A stretch of DNA of 64,000 bases from Paludibacteraceae bacterium (GTDB lineage: Bacteria > Bacteroidota > Bacteroidia > Bacteroidales > Paludibacteraceae). A model generated the notes under the pieces. The model made no database searches. It had not been told where the DNA came from and was given only the letters and a program-made list of their open reading frames with translations. A program made the translations under genes and the position numbers. The DNA lies in the NCBI GenBank assembly GCA_017559385.1, contig JAFYSK010000031.1:62001-126000 (forward strand), in the 5' to 3' direction. Each line of letters opens with the position of its first letter. Within the stretch, counting starts at the first letter, position 1. Shown piece by piece: positions 48,311 through 56,742 of this stretch.

Positions 48311-48763
48311 TTAGTACCATTCGGCAGCTTCGGGACCGAACATGCGTTCTTCGGCTTGGTGTAGTCCGTTCACCATCTCTATGAGGGCTTTCACGACTGC
48401 AATGTGGTTGGTTTTGCCCTTTAGGGTGGCTATTGGTAATAGGCGATGGGACGGCGTTCCGCCTATTGGATATTGGACGCCCTGCGGGCTATTAGGCGAT
48501 GAGGCGATAGGAATGAGGGACAGGGTGCCATGGTTGCTGTGGATGTCTTGGCAGGTGATGGTTCTGCCCGATAGGCGGATGGTGTATTCGCCTGTTCGTA
48601 CGGTGTCGAACACGGGTTTTGTAGTATCATCATCAAAGTCATCTATATAGTATTCGCCGTATTTAAATAGCAGATACTGACAAAATTTTTCGATGCTATC
48701 TTTCAGCTCCTGCTCGCTCATCAGGTGAAGCACCTGAGCTATCTCTTGTACATATTGTCGCAT
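48311..48763 (-). CDS. Hypothetical protein, paralogue of the 50.1-kb gene, with a 25-residue insert
   Basis: 150 residues. Its N-terminus (MRQYVQEIAQVLH, EQELKDSIEKFCQYL) matches that of the 50120-50953 protein (MKQYINNLSQSLH, EQELQQSIQKLCKYL), and both continue to a PIA motif and a helical LIxxVxxxxxxEE segment. Residues 88-112 (48428-48502) are an extra Ser/Pro-rich block bounded by PIA at both ends, absent from the paralogue. The function is unknown. Confidence 0.6.
   Translation of the reverse strand: MRQYVQEIAQVLHLMSEQELKDSIEKFCQYLLFKYGEYYIDDFDDDTTKPVFDTVRTGEYTIRLSGRTITCQDIHSNHGTLSLIPIASSPNSPQGVQYPIGGTPSHRLLPIATLKGKTNHIAVVKALIEMVNGLHQAEERMFGPEAAEWY
48428..48502. repeat. 75-bp in-frame insertion bounded by short direct repeats
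   Basis: Contains GCCCGCAGGGC and GGCGGAACGCC hairpins and repeated TAGGCGATG/TATTGG words; the translated ends both read PIA. The paralogue at 50120-50953 runs through without it. Confidence 0.6.
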
Positions 48764-48782
48764 ACCTTAACGTGGGAGTTTG

Positions 48783-49718
48783 TTAAACCATATCTTGATT
48801 ATAGCAGACGATACTACCATACCAACACTCCGCTTTCCAGTCTTCGCTGGGCACTTCTTTTTTCAAGGCCTCTTTCAACGCATCGCCAAAGTCATCTACA
48901 CCATTTATATCAATGTAGAGATACCAACTCCCTTCATCGAGTTGAGTGCCAAAAATATTGGCATATGTTTTTGGTGAACGACTAAAGAAACGGACTTGGA
49001 TATCATAATACTCCTCTGGTTGGCGATTATGGACATAATGAGCAATGAGATCCACTATCTTTTTAGGGGTAATGTATTCCAGTTTGATTCCTGATAATGG
49101 GGTGTCTTCAAATAGATTGGATGTAATAGGAATCAGTCTTCCATCCATGCAGCGTACTACATCCTCGGGCAAGTTAGGGTCAACATCAAAATAATGGTCA
49201 AAATACTCTGCTGGAAAATATTCTTTTGCAAGTTTGAGATCGCTGATGATACCTTTTTCTTTATCACCAAAATAGTAGGTATTTCCTAAAAATATGGAAG
49301 CCTCTTCCAGTCCCTGCTTGTGCAGTTCGACCAATGTTGGGATATCCATATCTTCCGACGCTTTGTCGTATGTATTTAACAGCTCACGATGGCGTAGCGT
49401 TTCAATGCTTTGAGGTTCACCACGATGAGCCAATTCTCTCAATAGAGGCATGTCATCAAGCCCAAAGAACATGAGTTGTCTTAACTCTAAAAGTCTCTCT
49501 GTAGAGATATCTTGGATATGTTTATACACAATATCAAGTAATCGCGCTTCTTCTTCGTCATATTCAGAATCAATTAGTAGGGAGCGTTCAACCTGTTCAA
49601 CTTGGCCAGTATCTTCATCCACAAAGTCTTCTGTCCAAGTTTGATATCTATTATTTTGTTGGTATTGGAGTAATTGATCAAGTGCTAAATTTCCTGTGTT
49701 TTGTGGGTTTGTCTTCAT
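48783..49718 (-). CDS. Sel1-like protein with C-terminal domain shared with the 56.7-kb gene
   Basis: 311 residues. Residues 65-110 hold the helical LLELRQLMFFGLDDMPLLREL segment, then a Sel1-like repeat (EASIFLGNTYYFGDKEKGIISD). The last ~110 residues (TPLSGIKLEYITPKKIVDLIA, EEYYDIQVRFFSRS, WYLYIDINGVDDF) align over their length with the stand-alone 116-residue protein at 56743-57093. The family is not recognised. It looks cytoplasmic. Confidence 0.6.
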   Translation of the reverse strand: MKTNPQNTGNLALDQLLQYQQNNRYQTWTEDFVDEDTGQVEQVERSLLIDSEYDEEEARLLDIVYKHIQDISTERLLELRQLMFFGLDDMPLLRELAHRGEPQSIETLRHRELLNTYDKASEDMDIPTLVELHKQGLEEASIFLGNTYYFGDKEKGIISDLKLAKEYFPAEYFDHYFDVDPNLPEDVVRCMDGRLIPITSNLFEDTPLSGIKLEYITPKKIVDLIAHYVHNRQPEEYYDIQVRFFSRSPKTYANIFGTQLDEGSWYLYIDINGVDDFGDALKEALKKEVPSEDWKAECWYGSIVCYNQDMV

Positions 49719-49785
49719 ACTATCTATTTTTTTGTTATGGGTTATGTGAATTATATTAGTCGTTGGAGAGGGTGTTTTTCCCTTT

Positions 49786-50109
49786 TTAAGCTGCTTTGCG
49801 GCGCCTGTTGGATTTGTATATGGGCGCCTCGAGCATTATTTGAGCATCTTTGTATTGGATAAAGCAAATTTCTTGACCAGTTTGTGTATTAGTGAGTACT
49901 TTAGCTGTAAGTGGTTTGTAGAAGTTTTTCCCTGTTTTGAAGATAAGTGTATTACCTTGTCGTTGGTCAAGGAGAAAGAGCCCCAGTTGAGCTGTGGATT
50001 TGGAGCCCCCCTTGTGGGCAAGATGAAGTGGTAGTACCCCCAAATAAAGGCGATTTTGGTCAGCGATGAATGTTTTTTCTGAGGTTTGGAATTTTTTGAA
50101 GTTGATCAT
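49786..50109 (-). CDS. Hypothetical protein, 107 residues
   Basis: Start taken at 50109 (MINFKKFQTSEKT), 10 bases after the stop of the upstream gene; the longer frame runs antisense-like into that gene. It is a beta-rich small protein (RLYLGVLPLHLA, STAQLGLFLLDQRQGNTLIF, GQEICFIQYKDAQIMLEAPI) with a basic end SNRRRKAA. No family is recognised. It is part of the island transcription unit. Confidence 0.5.
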   Translation of the reverse strand: MINFKKFQTSEKTFIADQNRLYLGVLPLHLAHKGGSKSTAQLGLFLLDQRQGNTLIFKTGKNFYKPLTAKVLTNTQTGQEICFIQYKDAQIMLEAPIYKSNRRRKAA

Positions 50110-50119
50110 AGCAGGGTCT

Positions 50120-50953
50120 CTATGGATTGTTTCTGCGCGCGAGTTCGTTTTGGAAACCGCTATCGTCGTATTGGGCATATTGCGCGCATTGCAACAGCAG
50201 CTGAAGTTCATGGTTGGTCAAAGCACCTATGATGCGGCTGTAGATGTCCAGTCTGCATGTAGATGCAATACGATTGACCATCTTTTTCGCGCTATCCGAC
50301 TGGAACTTACCACCAAAAACCGCGCCCTCTGCCTCTGTAAACCGTGCTACGGATAGGGTGATACCTTGTTCATTAGCAGGGAGCTCTTCGTTGCGGGCTG
50401 TAGCATGGTGGTTAAGTCCCCATACCACGCAGCAGGTAGCATATACATCGCCCTCCGCGGAGAGTTGATCCAGCCATTCATAGTCACTGCCACGCATGAG
50501 GCATACTTGTTCGATGGCTCCCAGCTCTACGATAGCACGCAGGTAGGCTTGTCGCTTGGTAGCATCATCTCGAACGACTGATTGAATAGCCCTGATTTCT
50601 TCTACGCAGAAGGTCTGGAGCTTGTTTATATTTTCAGCAAAATGCATATTGCAGAGTTCTTCCTCTGAGCGTATAATCTCTTCCACTTGCGAAATAAGGC
50701 TACGCAGGATGCGAAGAAGAATATCGGTGTCATGGAAGTCTGCAAGCGCAATAGGTATCGGGTCATCTGCACCTTGAATATACAAAGTACCTGCTTTGTA
50801 GCGCAAGGCATAAGAATCTGCCATAATGGTTTGGATGGCAAACTCTTCGCTCTTAATGACCAAATACTTACATAGCTTTTGAATGCTCTGTTGCAACTCT
50901 TGTTCACACTTTTGGTGAAGTGATTGCGATAGGTTATTGATGTATTGTTTCAT
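50120..50953 (-). CDS. Hypothetical island protein (MKQY-type N-terminus)
   Basis: 277 residues. The N-terminal ~95 residues are paralogous to the 48.3-kb protein. The middle (AYLRAIVELGAIEQVCLMRG; LDQLSAEGDVYATCCVVWGL) suggests Sel1/TPR-like helices, and the C-terminus HELQLLLQCAQYAQYDDSGF followed by QNELARR repeats the helical module found in two other island proteins. There is no catalytic motif. Its start overlaps the LRR-nuclease gene by 20 bases, so translation is coupled. Confidence 0.6.
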   Translation of the reverse strand: MKQYINNLSQSLHQKCEQELQQSIQKLCKYLVIKSEEFAIQTIMADSYALRYKAGTLYIQGADDPIPIALADFHDTDILLRILRSLISQVEEIIRSEEELCNMHFAENINKLQTFCVEEIRAIQSVVRDDATKRQAYLRAIVELGAIEQVCLMRGSDYEWLDQLSAEGDVYATCCVVWGLNHHATARNEELPANEQGITLSVARFTEAEGAVFGGKFQSDSAKKMVNRIASTCRLDIYSRIIGALTNHELQLLLQCAQYAQYDDSGFQNELARRNNP

Positions 50954-52412
50954 AAATTTCTTTTATAATATCATCCTTTTTACCACTAATCTTGCCTAAT
51001 AATTTTTCTACACGCTTGCACAACTCATCGGTAGTAATATTATCAAATTTGACATAACGATATATAAAGGAGTTAGAGTAACTACAATAATCTTCTTGGT
51101 TCTTGCCTTTTCCTAATGGCGTTTCTTCGAAGAACCAATCACTCCAATATCGCTGTGCTTGATCTATTTGATCTTTATTAAAGCTTTTTTCCTTATCTTT
51201 TTTTTCGAAAAAAATGCGTAACTGATCCTGCTCTACTTGCACACCTACACATAATGTTCCATTATTCAATTCATACGCTATTGTAGCACATGCGCGTTTA
51301 TTGTTTAGACTATGCTCGCAGGTCATTGGTAAGTTAGTCTTTTTACACAATGACATACCTGTTTTTGGATCGGTTTTAATAAAGAGTTTTTCAAATTTAT
51401 CCACCAGACTTGCGGCTTGATATTTTCGAAAAGCATCCATCATATCATATATTTCTAATTTTTTAGATGACAAATGGGCTGTGTAATCTCCTTCTTGCCA
51501 TTTTATAACTAACGGATCAGCATTTATAATATTTTGCAATCTCTTCAACATTTCGCAATAATCGTTGATATATATATATAAGTTGCTTAGTAGATGCGAT
51601 TTGTAATTATCTAGTATTTTTCCACACAATTCTTCATATAAGACTATGCCAAAGACATTAGATTCATCCCTTGAAACAGAATATTCAAAAAGAGATAATA
51701 GTACTTTTTTGCAATCCTCCCCAGCCAGTTTACTTTGATATTTCAATTGCCCTTTGCTAGGAGTGCTCTTGATTTTGTTTTCAATAATAAGAATCGGCTT
51801 ACCTTTTTCGAATACTGCAATATCAGTAACCCATTGCTTACCATCTTTGTCTTTGCCGAGATGGTATTCCCGCTCTATGGTGCAAGCAGCAGGATTATTA
51901 AATTTCGGATCAAAGCATTTCAAGAATGCTTCATGGTCAATATCAAACAACCACTCTAAAAAGTTGGAGTGGAACAATTCCAATGAACTCATTGATAGAC
52001 GAAACATTGGGTTCCGTTGTAATTCATTTGGCGTGATATCCACACTGCCATCGGTGCAACTGATTACTTTTGCAGGAACTTTTTTATTCCACTCATCTTC
52101 GAAATGATTAATTTTTTCATCCAAATGCGCCTTTGTACCATCGTATTGGATAGTCTTAAGGGATATGCACCCATTGAAAGCATGCACTCCAATACTCTTG
52201 ACACTAGCAGGAATAGTAATAGACTCCAGCGAGGAGCAACCTTCAAAAGCACTCTCTCCGATACTCGTCACACGATAAACACCTACTTTTTTCAATTCTA
52301 CGGTATCAGGGATAATGACCTCACCCTTGTAACCTCTCTTTTTGATAACCTCTGCGGTCTCGATTCCCTCATCGAGGCGGTATTTGATACCATTGATAAT
52401 TTTTTCAATCAT
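50934..52412 (-). CDS. LRR (BspA-type) protein fused to a PD-(D/E)XK nuclease domain
   Basis: 492 residues, no signal peptide. Residues 1-46 (MIEKIINGIKYRLDEG, AEVIKK) and the two LRR_5 units at about 47-95 (VTSIGESAFEGCSSLESITIP) match the neighbouring LRR protein. From about 125 on it resembles PDDEXK_4 nucleases: LELFHSNFLEWLFD (144-157), Asp197 in VTDIAVF, IIENKIKS with Glu211 and Lys213, and the QLKYQ helix (222). A helical C-terminal region follows. It is a predicted cytoplasmic DNA nuclease with a repeat-type sensor or adaptor; target unknown. Confidence 0.75.
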   Translation of the reverse strand: MIEKIINGIKYRLDEGIETAEVIKKRGYKGEVIIPDTVELKKVGVYRVTSIGESAFEGCSSLESITIPASVKSIGVHAFNGCISLKTIQYDGTKAHLDEKINHFEDEWNKKVPAKVISCTDGSVDITPNELQRNPMFRLSMSSLELFHSNFLEWLFDIDHEAFLKCFDPKFNNPAACTIEREYHLGKDKDGKQWVTDIAVFEKGKPILIIENKIKSTPSKGQLKYQSKLAGEDCKKVLLSLFEYSVSRDESNVFGIVLYEELCGKILDNYKSHLLSNLYIYINDYCEMLKRLQNIINADPLVIKWQEGDYTAHLSSKKLEIYDMMDAFRKYQAASLVDKFEKLFIKTDPKTGMSLCKKTNLPMTCEHSLNNKRACATIAYELNNGTLCVGVQVEQDQLRIFFEKKDKEKSFNKDQIDQAQRYWSDWFFEETPLGKGKNQEDYCSYSNSFIYRYVKFDNITTDELCKRVEKLLGKISGKKDDIIKEIYETIHQ

Positions 52413-52461
52413 AATATTTATTGTTTAGAGTTTTTTGATTTTTTACAGAAAATGCGTTACA

Positions 52462-52638
52462 TTACATTAAGTTCTTTAGCCAAAACCCAAAGAAACGATT
52501 GTAGATAATATATCCCTGCGGTGTCTGATAGGCTAATTCTTTGTCAATCAGATATATCAGCGCTTTGTTGACACTACTTGTTCCTTTGAGACTATATTTG
52601 CGAATAAACTCCCCAGCATCACAAACGGATTTTCTAAC
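52462..52638 (-). pseudogene. Remnant of an AAA-family ATPase C-terminus (winged helix)
   Basis: An open frame without a start translates as EFIRKYSLKGTSSVNKALIY, LIDKELAYQTPQGYIIYNRF, FGFWLKNLM-stop. This is the pattern of the C-terminal winged-helix of the Bacteroidota ATP-binding proteins related to archaeal-type (COG1672-like) ATPases. Nothing of the ATPase domain remains. It lies between the LRR-nuclease gene and the 52.7-kb gene and marks an older element. Confidence 0.6.
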
Positions 52639-52696
52639 TCATTCATATACTGCTATTTATCGAATTGCACAAAAAGTGCTGCAAAGATACATTTTG

Positions 52697-53047
52697 TTAA
52701 TCGAAGTCATACTCCAAATCAGAAAGTTCATTATTATGATGCGCATTTATTTTCAATGTGACCTCTTTCTTTTTGGTGCCATACAGTGTCCAACATTGTT
52801 TAGGGAGCCAAATAGAGAATGTGATTTTTCCCTCTTCCATTATCTTTGAAGCTTGATCCAAAATCTCGAATGATTTACATTCTTCTTTGGCTTGATAATA
52901 CGCTGGGGTGAACTCTACTTGTGGATTGCCATCGGCATTGATTTTAGCATAAGGCAATACTGCCCATTTGATAAAATCTTGGTCCGTGGCAAAGGTATAA
53001 TAGTGTCTTCCTAACTTTGTGTTTTTATTTATTACCAGTTTACGCAT
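52697..53047 (-). CDS. Hypothetical protein, 116 residues
   Basis: Start taken at 53047 (MRKLVINKNTKLGRHYYTF), 4 bases after the stop of the metallopeptidase-like gene. It is a beta-rich protein (KWAVLPYAKINADGNPQVEF, KITFSIWLPKQCWTLYG, KKEVTLKINAHHN). Family not recognised. It is part of the island operon. Confidence 0.55.
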   Translation of the reverse strand: MRKLVINKNTKLGRHYYTFATDQDFIKWAVLPYAKINADGNPQVEFTPAYYQAKEECKSFEILDQASKIMEEGKITFSIWLPKQCWTLYGTKKKEVTLKINAHHNNELSDLEYDFD

Positions 53048-53051
53048 AATC

Positions 53052-53951
53052 TTAGCAATTTGAAATTTCTTTACTATTATTTTTTTGATTCTTTGCCCAT
53101 TCCCCAATGAGCTCTTTATTGCGTTGGTGCAAGCCCTCCCAATCTGGGGTGCCTTGTACATACGCCATCCACTCTTCAGCAAAGTTCACAGGTACTCCCA
53201 TATATTTGGCTTCTAACACACTGTCAAAATCCAAATCCTCAAAGTTCTCCAACAATACACCTAATGCATACCTATCTGGCTGATGAAGCATAAACTCTTT
53301 CGCATATGCATAGAATGCAGTATCATCTGCCTCACGAATTATCCGCAACGTGATCGCGTTAGCCATGGACTCCTCACGCCATTTGCCAAATTCGGTAGAA
53401 TACTTAACCTTCTTTTCGATATACTCTCCATTCTCCAGGTTATAGACATCTAATGCAGCGTGTGCCAATTCGTGAATCAACACTTTAGTCAGGAGCCATT
53501 TATAGTGCAAATCATTTTCCTTAGCAGCCTCCCATATATCCTGCATATACAACTCGATATATGGATTATTTGTATCAGGATGATACATGCCTAATAGGTC
53601 GCCTTCCTCACGACTTTTGTTTTCTGCTCTAAGATAAACAGGTATCGTATGCAGCAGCGACACGATATTTCTATAAGATGCCTGCGTGAATTTCCGGATG
53701 GGCGTTGGGCGTAAGCATTGGTCAAAAGAAATAGGGGTGAATAATTCCAACGAACCTTCAGTAGATTGTCTCTCCTCTACCTCGCCCTGCTCGTAACGTT
53801 GTAGCGAGCAAAGCATCTGCAAATAGAATTCATCACCATGATAGAAAGCCGCTTCTTGCTTTCGTATCACCTCCAGAATAAAGTCTGGGATTGCTTGCTC
53901 AAGCACTTTAATCACCAGTTCTTCTGGTGCATCGTAATTAAGTAATTTCAT
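53052..53951 (-). CDS. HELAH-motif putative zinc metallopeptidase
   Basis: About 299 residues from the Met at 53951. The motif LIHELAHAALD near residue 160 is an HExxH zinc site, and downstream KWREESMANAITLRIIRE supplies a possible Glu third ligand, as in gluzincin-like proteins. The N-terminal part is helical (LVIKVLEQAIPDFILEVIRK). There is no signal peptide, so it would act in the cytoplasm. Its start lies beside the stop of the LRR gene (2 bases). Activity is inferred from the motif only. Confidence 0.6.
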   Translation of the reverse strand: MKLLNYDAPEELVIKVLEQAIPDFILEVIRKQEAAFYHGDEFYLQMLCSLQRYEQGEVEERQSTEGSLELFTPISFDQCLRPTPIRKFTQASYRNIVSLLHTIPVYLRAENKSREEGDLLGMYHPDTNNPYIELYMQDIWEAAKENDLHYKWLLTKVLIHELAHAALDVYNLENGEYIEKKVKYSTEFGKWREESMANAITLRIIREADDTAFYAYAKEFMLHQPDRYALGVLLENFEDLDFDSVLEAKYMGVPVNFAEEWMAYVQGTPDWEGLHQRNKELIGEWAKNQKNNSKEISNC

Positions 53952-53953
53952 CA

Positions 53954-55156
53954 TTACCAACATTCTTCAATCTTCACATTACCATCGGTGCAACGGACTA
54001 TTTGAGCTGGGATCTCGCAGTTCCATTCATCTCCTAATTCAATACTATTCCATTGCATTTTCGTACCATTGAATGTGATGGATTTAAGAGAGTCGCAACC
54101 CATGAAAGCAGCCTCCCCAATACTCGTCACACCATTTCCAATAACAATAGAGGTAAGGGAGTCGCAACCATAGAAAGCAGCCTCCCCAATACTCGTCACA
54201 CTCTCGGGGATAATGGTGTTCTGGCAACCGCTGATAAGTGTATTGGTCGCTGTGTGGATAATCGCGTTGCATTGCTCTCGACTATCATACACCGTATTAC
54301 CTTCCGCTACTACAATGGAGGTAAGGGAGGAGCAATCATCGAAAGCAGTCTCCCAAATACTCGTCACACCATTTCCAATAACAATGGAGGTAAGGGATTT
54401 GCAACCCATGAAAGCAGCCTCCCCAATACTCGTCACACCATTTCCAATAACAATAGAGGTAAGGGAGTCGCAACCATAGAAAGCATACTTTCCAATACTC
54501 TTCACACTATCGGGAATAGTAATGGAAGTAAGGAAGTCGCACTGGCTGAAAACACTGCCAATACTTGTCACACCATCAGGGATAATAGTCTTTTTGCAAA
54601 CGGATATAAGCTTATTAGTCGCCGTTTCGATAATCGCATTGCATTGATTGCGGCTATCATACATGGTGTTACCTTCTGCTACTATTATTGAAGTAAGGGA
54701 GTCGCAACCCCAAAAGACCTGCTCTCCTATACTCGTCACACTCTCGGGAATAACAATTGATTTAAGGGATACACAAGCCTTGAAAGCATTATCCTCAATA
54801 CTTATCACACTATTTGGAATAACGATGGATTTAAGAGAGTCGCAATCCATGAAAGCACTCTTTCCAATACTCGTCACACCATTACTTATAACGATGGATT
54901 TAAGAGAGTCGCAACCCCCGAAAGCATCTATTCCAATACTCGTTACACTATTGGGAATAACAACAGAAGTAAGGGAGAAACAATTTCCGAAAGCCTGCTT
55001 TCCAACACTTGTTACGCGATAGGTTACTTCGTTAAACACTATGGTTTCAGGGATAATGATATTACCTCTATAACCATTTGGATTTTTGATAACCTCTGCG
55101 GTCAATGTTTCCTCCTCGAGGAGGTATTTGATACCTTCGATAATTTTTTCAGTCAT
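53954..55156 (-). CDS. Cytoplasmic BspA-type leucine-rich repeat protein
   Basis: 400 residues, no signal peptide, nearly all LRR_5 repeats of about 23 residues (SVTSIGEAAFYGCDSLTSIV and variants), with two copies of a longer unit around VAEGNTxYDSRxQCNAII. The N-terminus MTEKIIEGIKYLLEEE and end RCTDGNVKIEE match the N-terminal portion of the LRR-nuclease protein, so the two are homologous and may interact. The highly repeated DNA could support recombination that changes repeat number. Confidence 0.8.
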   Translation of the reverse strand: MTEKIIEGIKYLLEEETLTAEVIKNPNGYRGNIIIPETIVFNEVTYRVTSVGKQAFGNCFSLTSVVIPNSVTSIGIDAFGGCDSLKSIVISNGVTSIGKSAFMDCDSLKSIVIPNSVISIEDNAFKACVSLKSIVIPESVTSIGEQVFWGCDSLTSIIVAEGNTMYDSRNQCNAIIETATNKLISVCKKTIIPDGVTSIGSVFSQCDFLTSITIPDSVKSIGKYAFYGCDSLTSIVIGNGVTSIGEAAFMGCKSLTSIVIGNGVTSIWETAFDDCSSLTSIVVAEGNTVYDSREQCNAIIHTATNTLISGCQNTIIPESVTSIGEAAFYGCDSLTSIVIGNGVTSIGEAAFMGCDSLKSITFNGTKMQWNSIELGDEWNCEIPAQIVRCTDGNVKIEECW

Positions 55157-55179
55157 AATTGTTATCGTTTATTTACTGT

Positions 55180-56721
55180 TTATACTTTCTTCATTAACTC
55201 TTGCCAGATTCTCACCATAGCGAGGGTATCGAGGTGGCAGTAGTCTAATAGCGCTTGGCGTGCCTGAGTTGCCTCTTCGGGGCTCATGTGTTGAATCTTA
55301 GGGAAGATGGTCATCGCATCGCCACCATTTTGCACCAATGTGTTCAGGTTATGATAATTGAGTTCGGCATCATCTGGGAAGAGTGCAGGCAACACCACCT
55401 TGATACTGAACGAACCACCCATCGCAGGGAGATAATAGCAGCCCTGACGGAAAGGTACGAGCAAGTCTACAATATGGCTCTCGATATTCATCAAATGCTC
55501 ATACAGGTCGGGATAGATGCTTGCCATCTCTCGGATACGCGTTTTCTCGAATGGGTCGTTATACGCCATGATGCATACATCGCGTGGTATATCGCGGCAC
55601 AATGCCTCTGCCAGTTCGCGGCGTGGGTCCTTTCCATTGCTCTGCGCCAAGAATGCCTTGTGCTTGAGTTCGCCACCCTCGTGCTCGATATAGTGGAGCG
55701 AGTACTGGAAGCATATCTGCATATAGGGCTTGGTGTCGTCGTACAAAGGCACCACGGGTTGCATACTCTCAAAGTCCAAGAAATAGAGCGGATAGGAGAG
55801 TTTATCCAAGAACGCTTGAATACCCTGAGGGTGGATATGACCTTCCTGGTTGAGGGTGCAGTGCACTTGCATACTGCGAATAGGATTCTTGGTGATATCC
55901 TCCACCGATTGGAGGTCATCGAAAGTGATATGACCTGCGTGGTAGTGCTCGAGTTTCTTGGCGAAAGTCATACCATACACATTAAACACCGATGGCTCAG
56001 GCAGATGCTGGGTACAGTATTGCCAAAAGGCACATTTGTATGGATTTTGGCAATGCGTAGAGAGCGCCTGCTCGGGCTCGGTGGTTTGCTCCATGGTCTG
56101 TAGTGCCACGAGCGATTGATTATGCACCTTGAGGTATTCGTTCTCCACCGCTGGAGCAAGGTCGATGATATTAAATAGTCCGCATCCGTTGGCTGTGGTC
56201 TTGAGCTCCAGTTCGCCATGGCGCACATAGTCGGAGCAGAGGGTGATGAGATAGGTGCCTGTCACACGGATGCCACATTGCTCCAGCACCCAGCGTTGGT
56301 AGGCGATGTCGGTGGCATATTTGGCAAACTTAGGATCGGTAGCTGTATCGCCCACATGGCTGGTGCTACTCTTGACCTCATAGATTGCCCAGCCGCCATC
56401 GGTCTTGCAGAGGATATCCACTGCGCAATAGTGGTGCTTAGGCGCAAAAGCAGCTTCGCAAATCACAGGGCAACCACTGTTGACCAGCGCTTGGGTCTTG
56501 GCAATCATAGCCGAGATGTCCAGTTTGCCGTCTGTATAGGTGGTGGTGTCCACATACTCGCCAAAGAGCGATTTGGCCATGTCGCCAATCTCGTTACCTG
56601 TAGCAAAGCGTGCTTCGACGGAAGCGTCGATAGTCGCCACTTCGGGTTTGTGGGTTCTGAGCCATAATGCCTTTGGGCATTGGCAGGATAGAGTGTACTT
56701 AGATTTAGATAATGTAGCCAT
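55180..56721 (-). CDS. DUF2779 protein: Cas4-like nuclease plus DnaQ-like exonuclease
   Basis: 513 residues. The N-terminal half is PD-(D/E)XK/Cas4-like: Asp102, YEVKSST with Glu115 and Lys117, and cysteines at 13/15 and 224, 230, 236 placed like the Fe-S cluster ligands of Cas4. The C-terminal half (DUF2779) begins YFLDFESMQ (Asp316, Glu318) and ends LLDYCHLDTLAM, as in DEDD exonucleases. It should degrade or process nucleic acid; its biological role is not known. It lies between the 56.7-kb gene and the LRR gene in the island unit. Confidence 0.8.
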   Translation of the reverse strand: MATLSKSKYTLSCQCPKALWLRTHKPEVATIDASVEARFATGNEIGDMAKSLFGEYVDTTTYTDGKLDISAMIAKTQALVNSGCPVICEAAFAPKHHYCAVDILCKTDGGWAIYEVKSSTSHVGDTATDPKFAKYATDIAYQRWVLEQCGIRVTGTYLITLCSDYVRHGELELKTTANGCGLFNIIDLAPAVENEYLKVHNQSLVALQTMEQTTEPEQALSTHCQNPYKCAFWQYCTQHLPEPSVFNVYGMTFAKKLEHYHAGHITFDDLQSVEDITKNPIRSMQVHCTLNQEGHIHPQGIQAFLDKLSYPLYFLDFESMQPVVPLYDDTKPYMQICFQYSLHYIEHEGGELKHKAFLAQSNGKDPRRELAEALCRDIPRDVCIMAYNDPFEKTRIREMASIYPDLYEHLMNIESHIVDLLVPFRQGCYYLPAMGGSFSIKVVLPALFPDDAELNYHNLNTLVQNGGDAMTIFPKIQHMSPEEATQARQALLDYCHLDTLAMVRIWQELMKKV

Positions 56722-56742
56722 AGTGGGGATATTTTAGGGGAT

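Noticed and set aside
52682..52689. Minus-strand TATCTTTG as promoter of the LRR-nuclease gene
   Set aside because: No -33 TTTG at the right distance, and it would leave a 270-base leader; read-through from the upstream genes is more likely.
54000..55000. CRISPR-like regular repeats
   Set aside because: The ~69-bp periodic units translate into LRR_5 repeats in an open frame and lack spacers.
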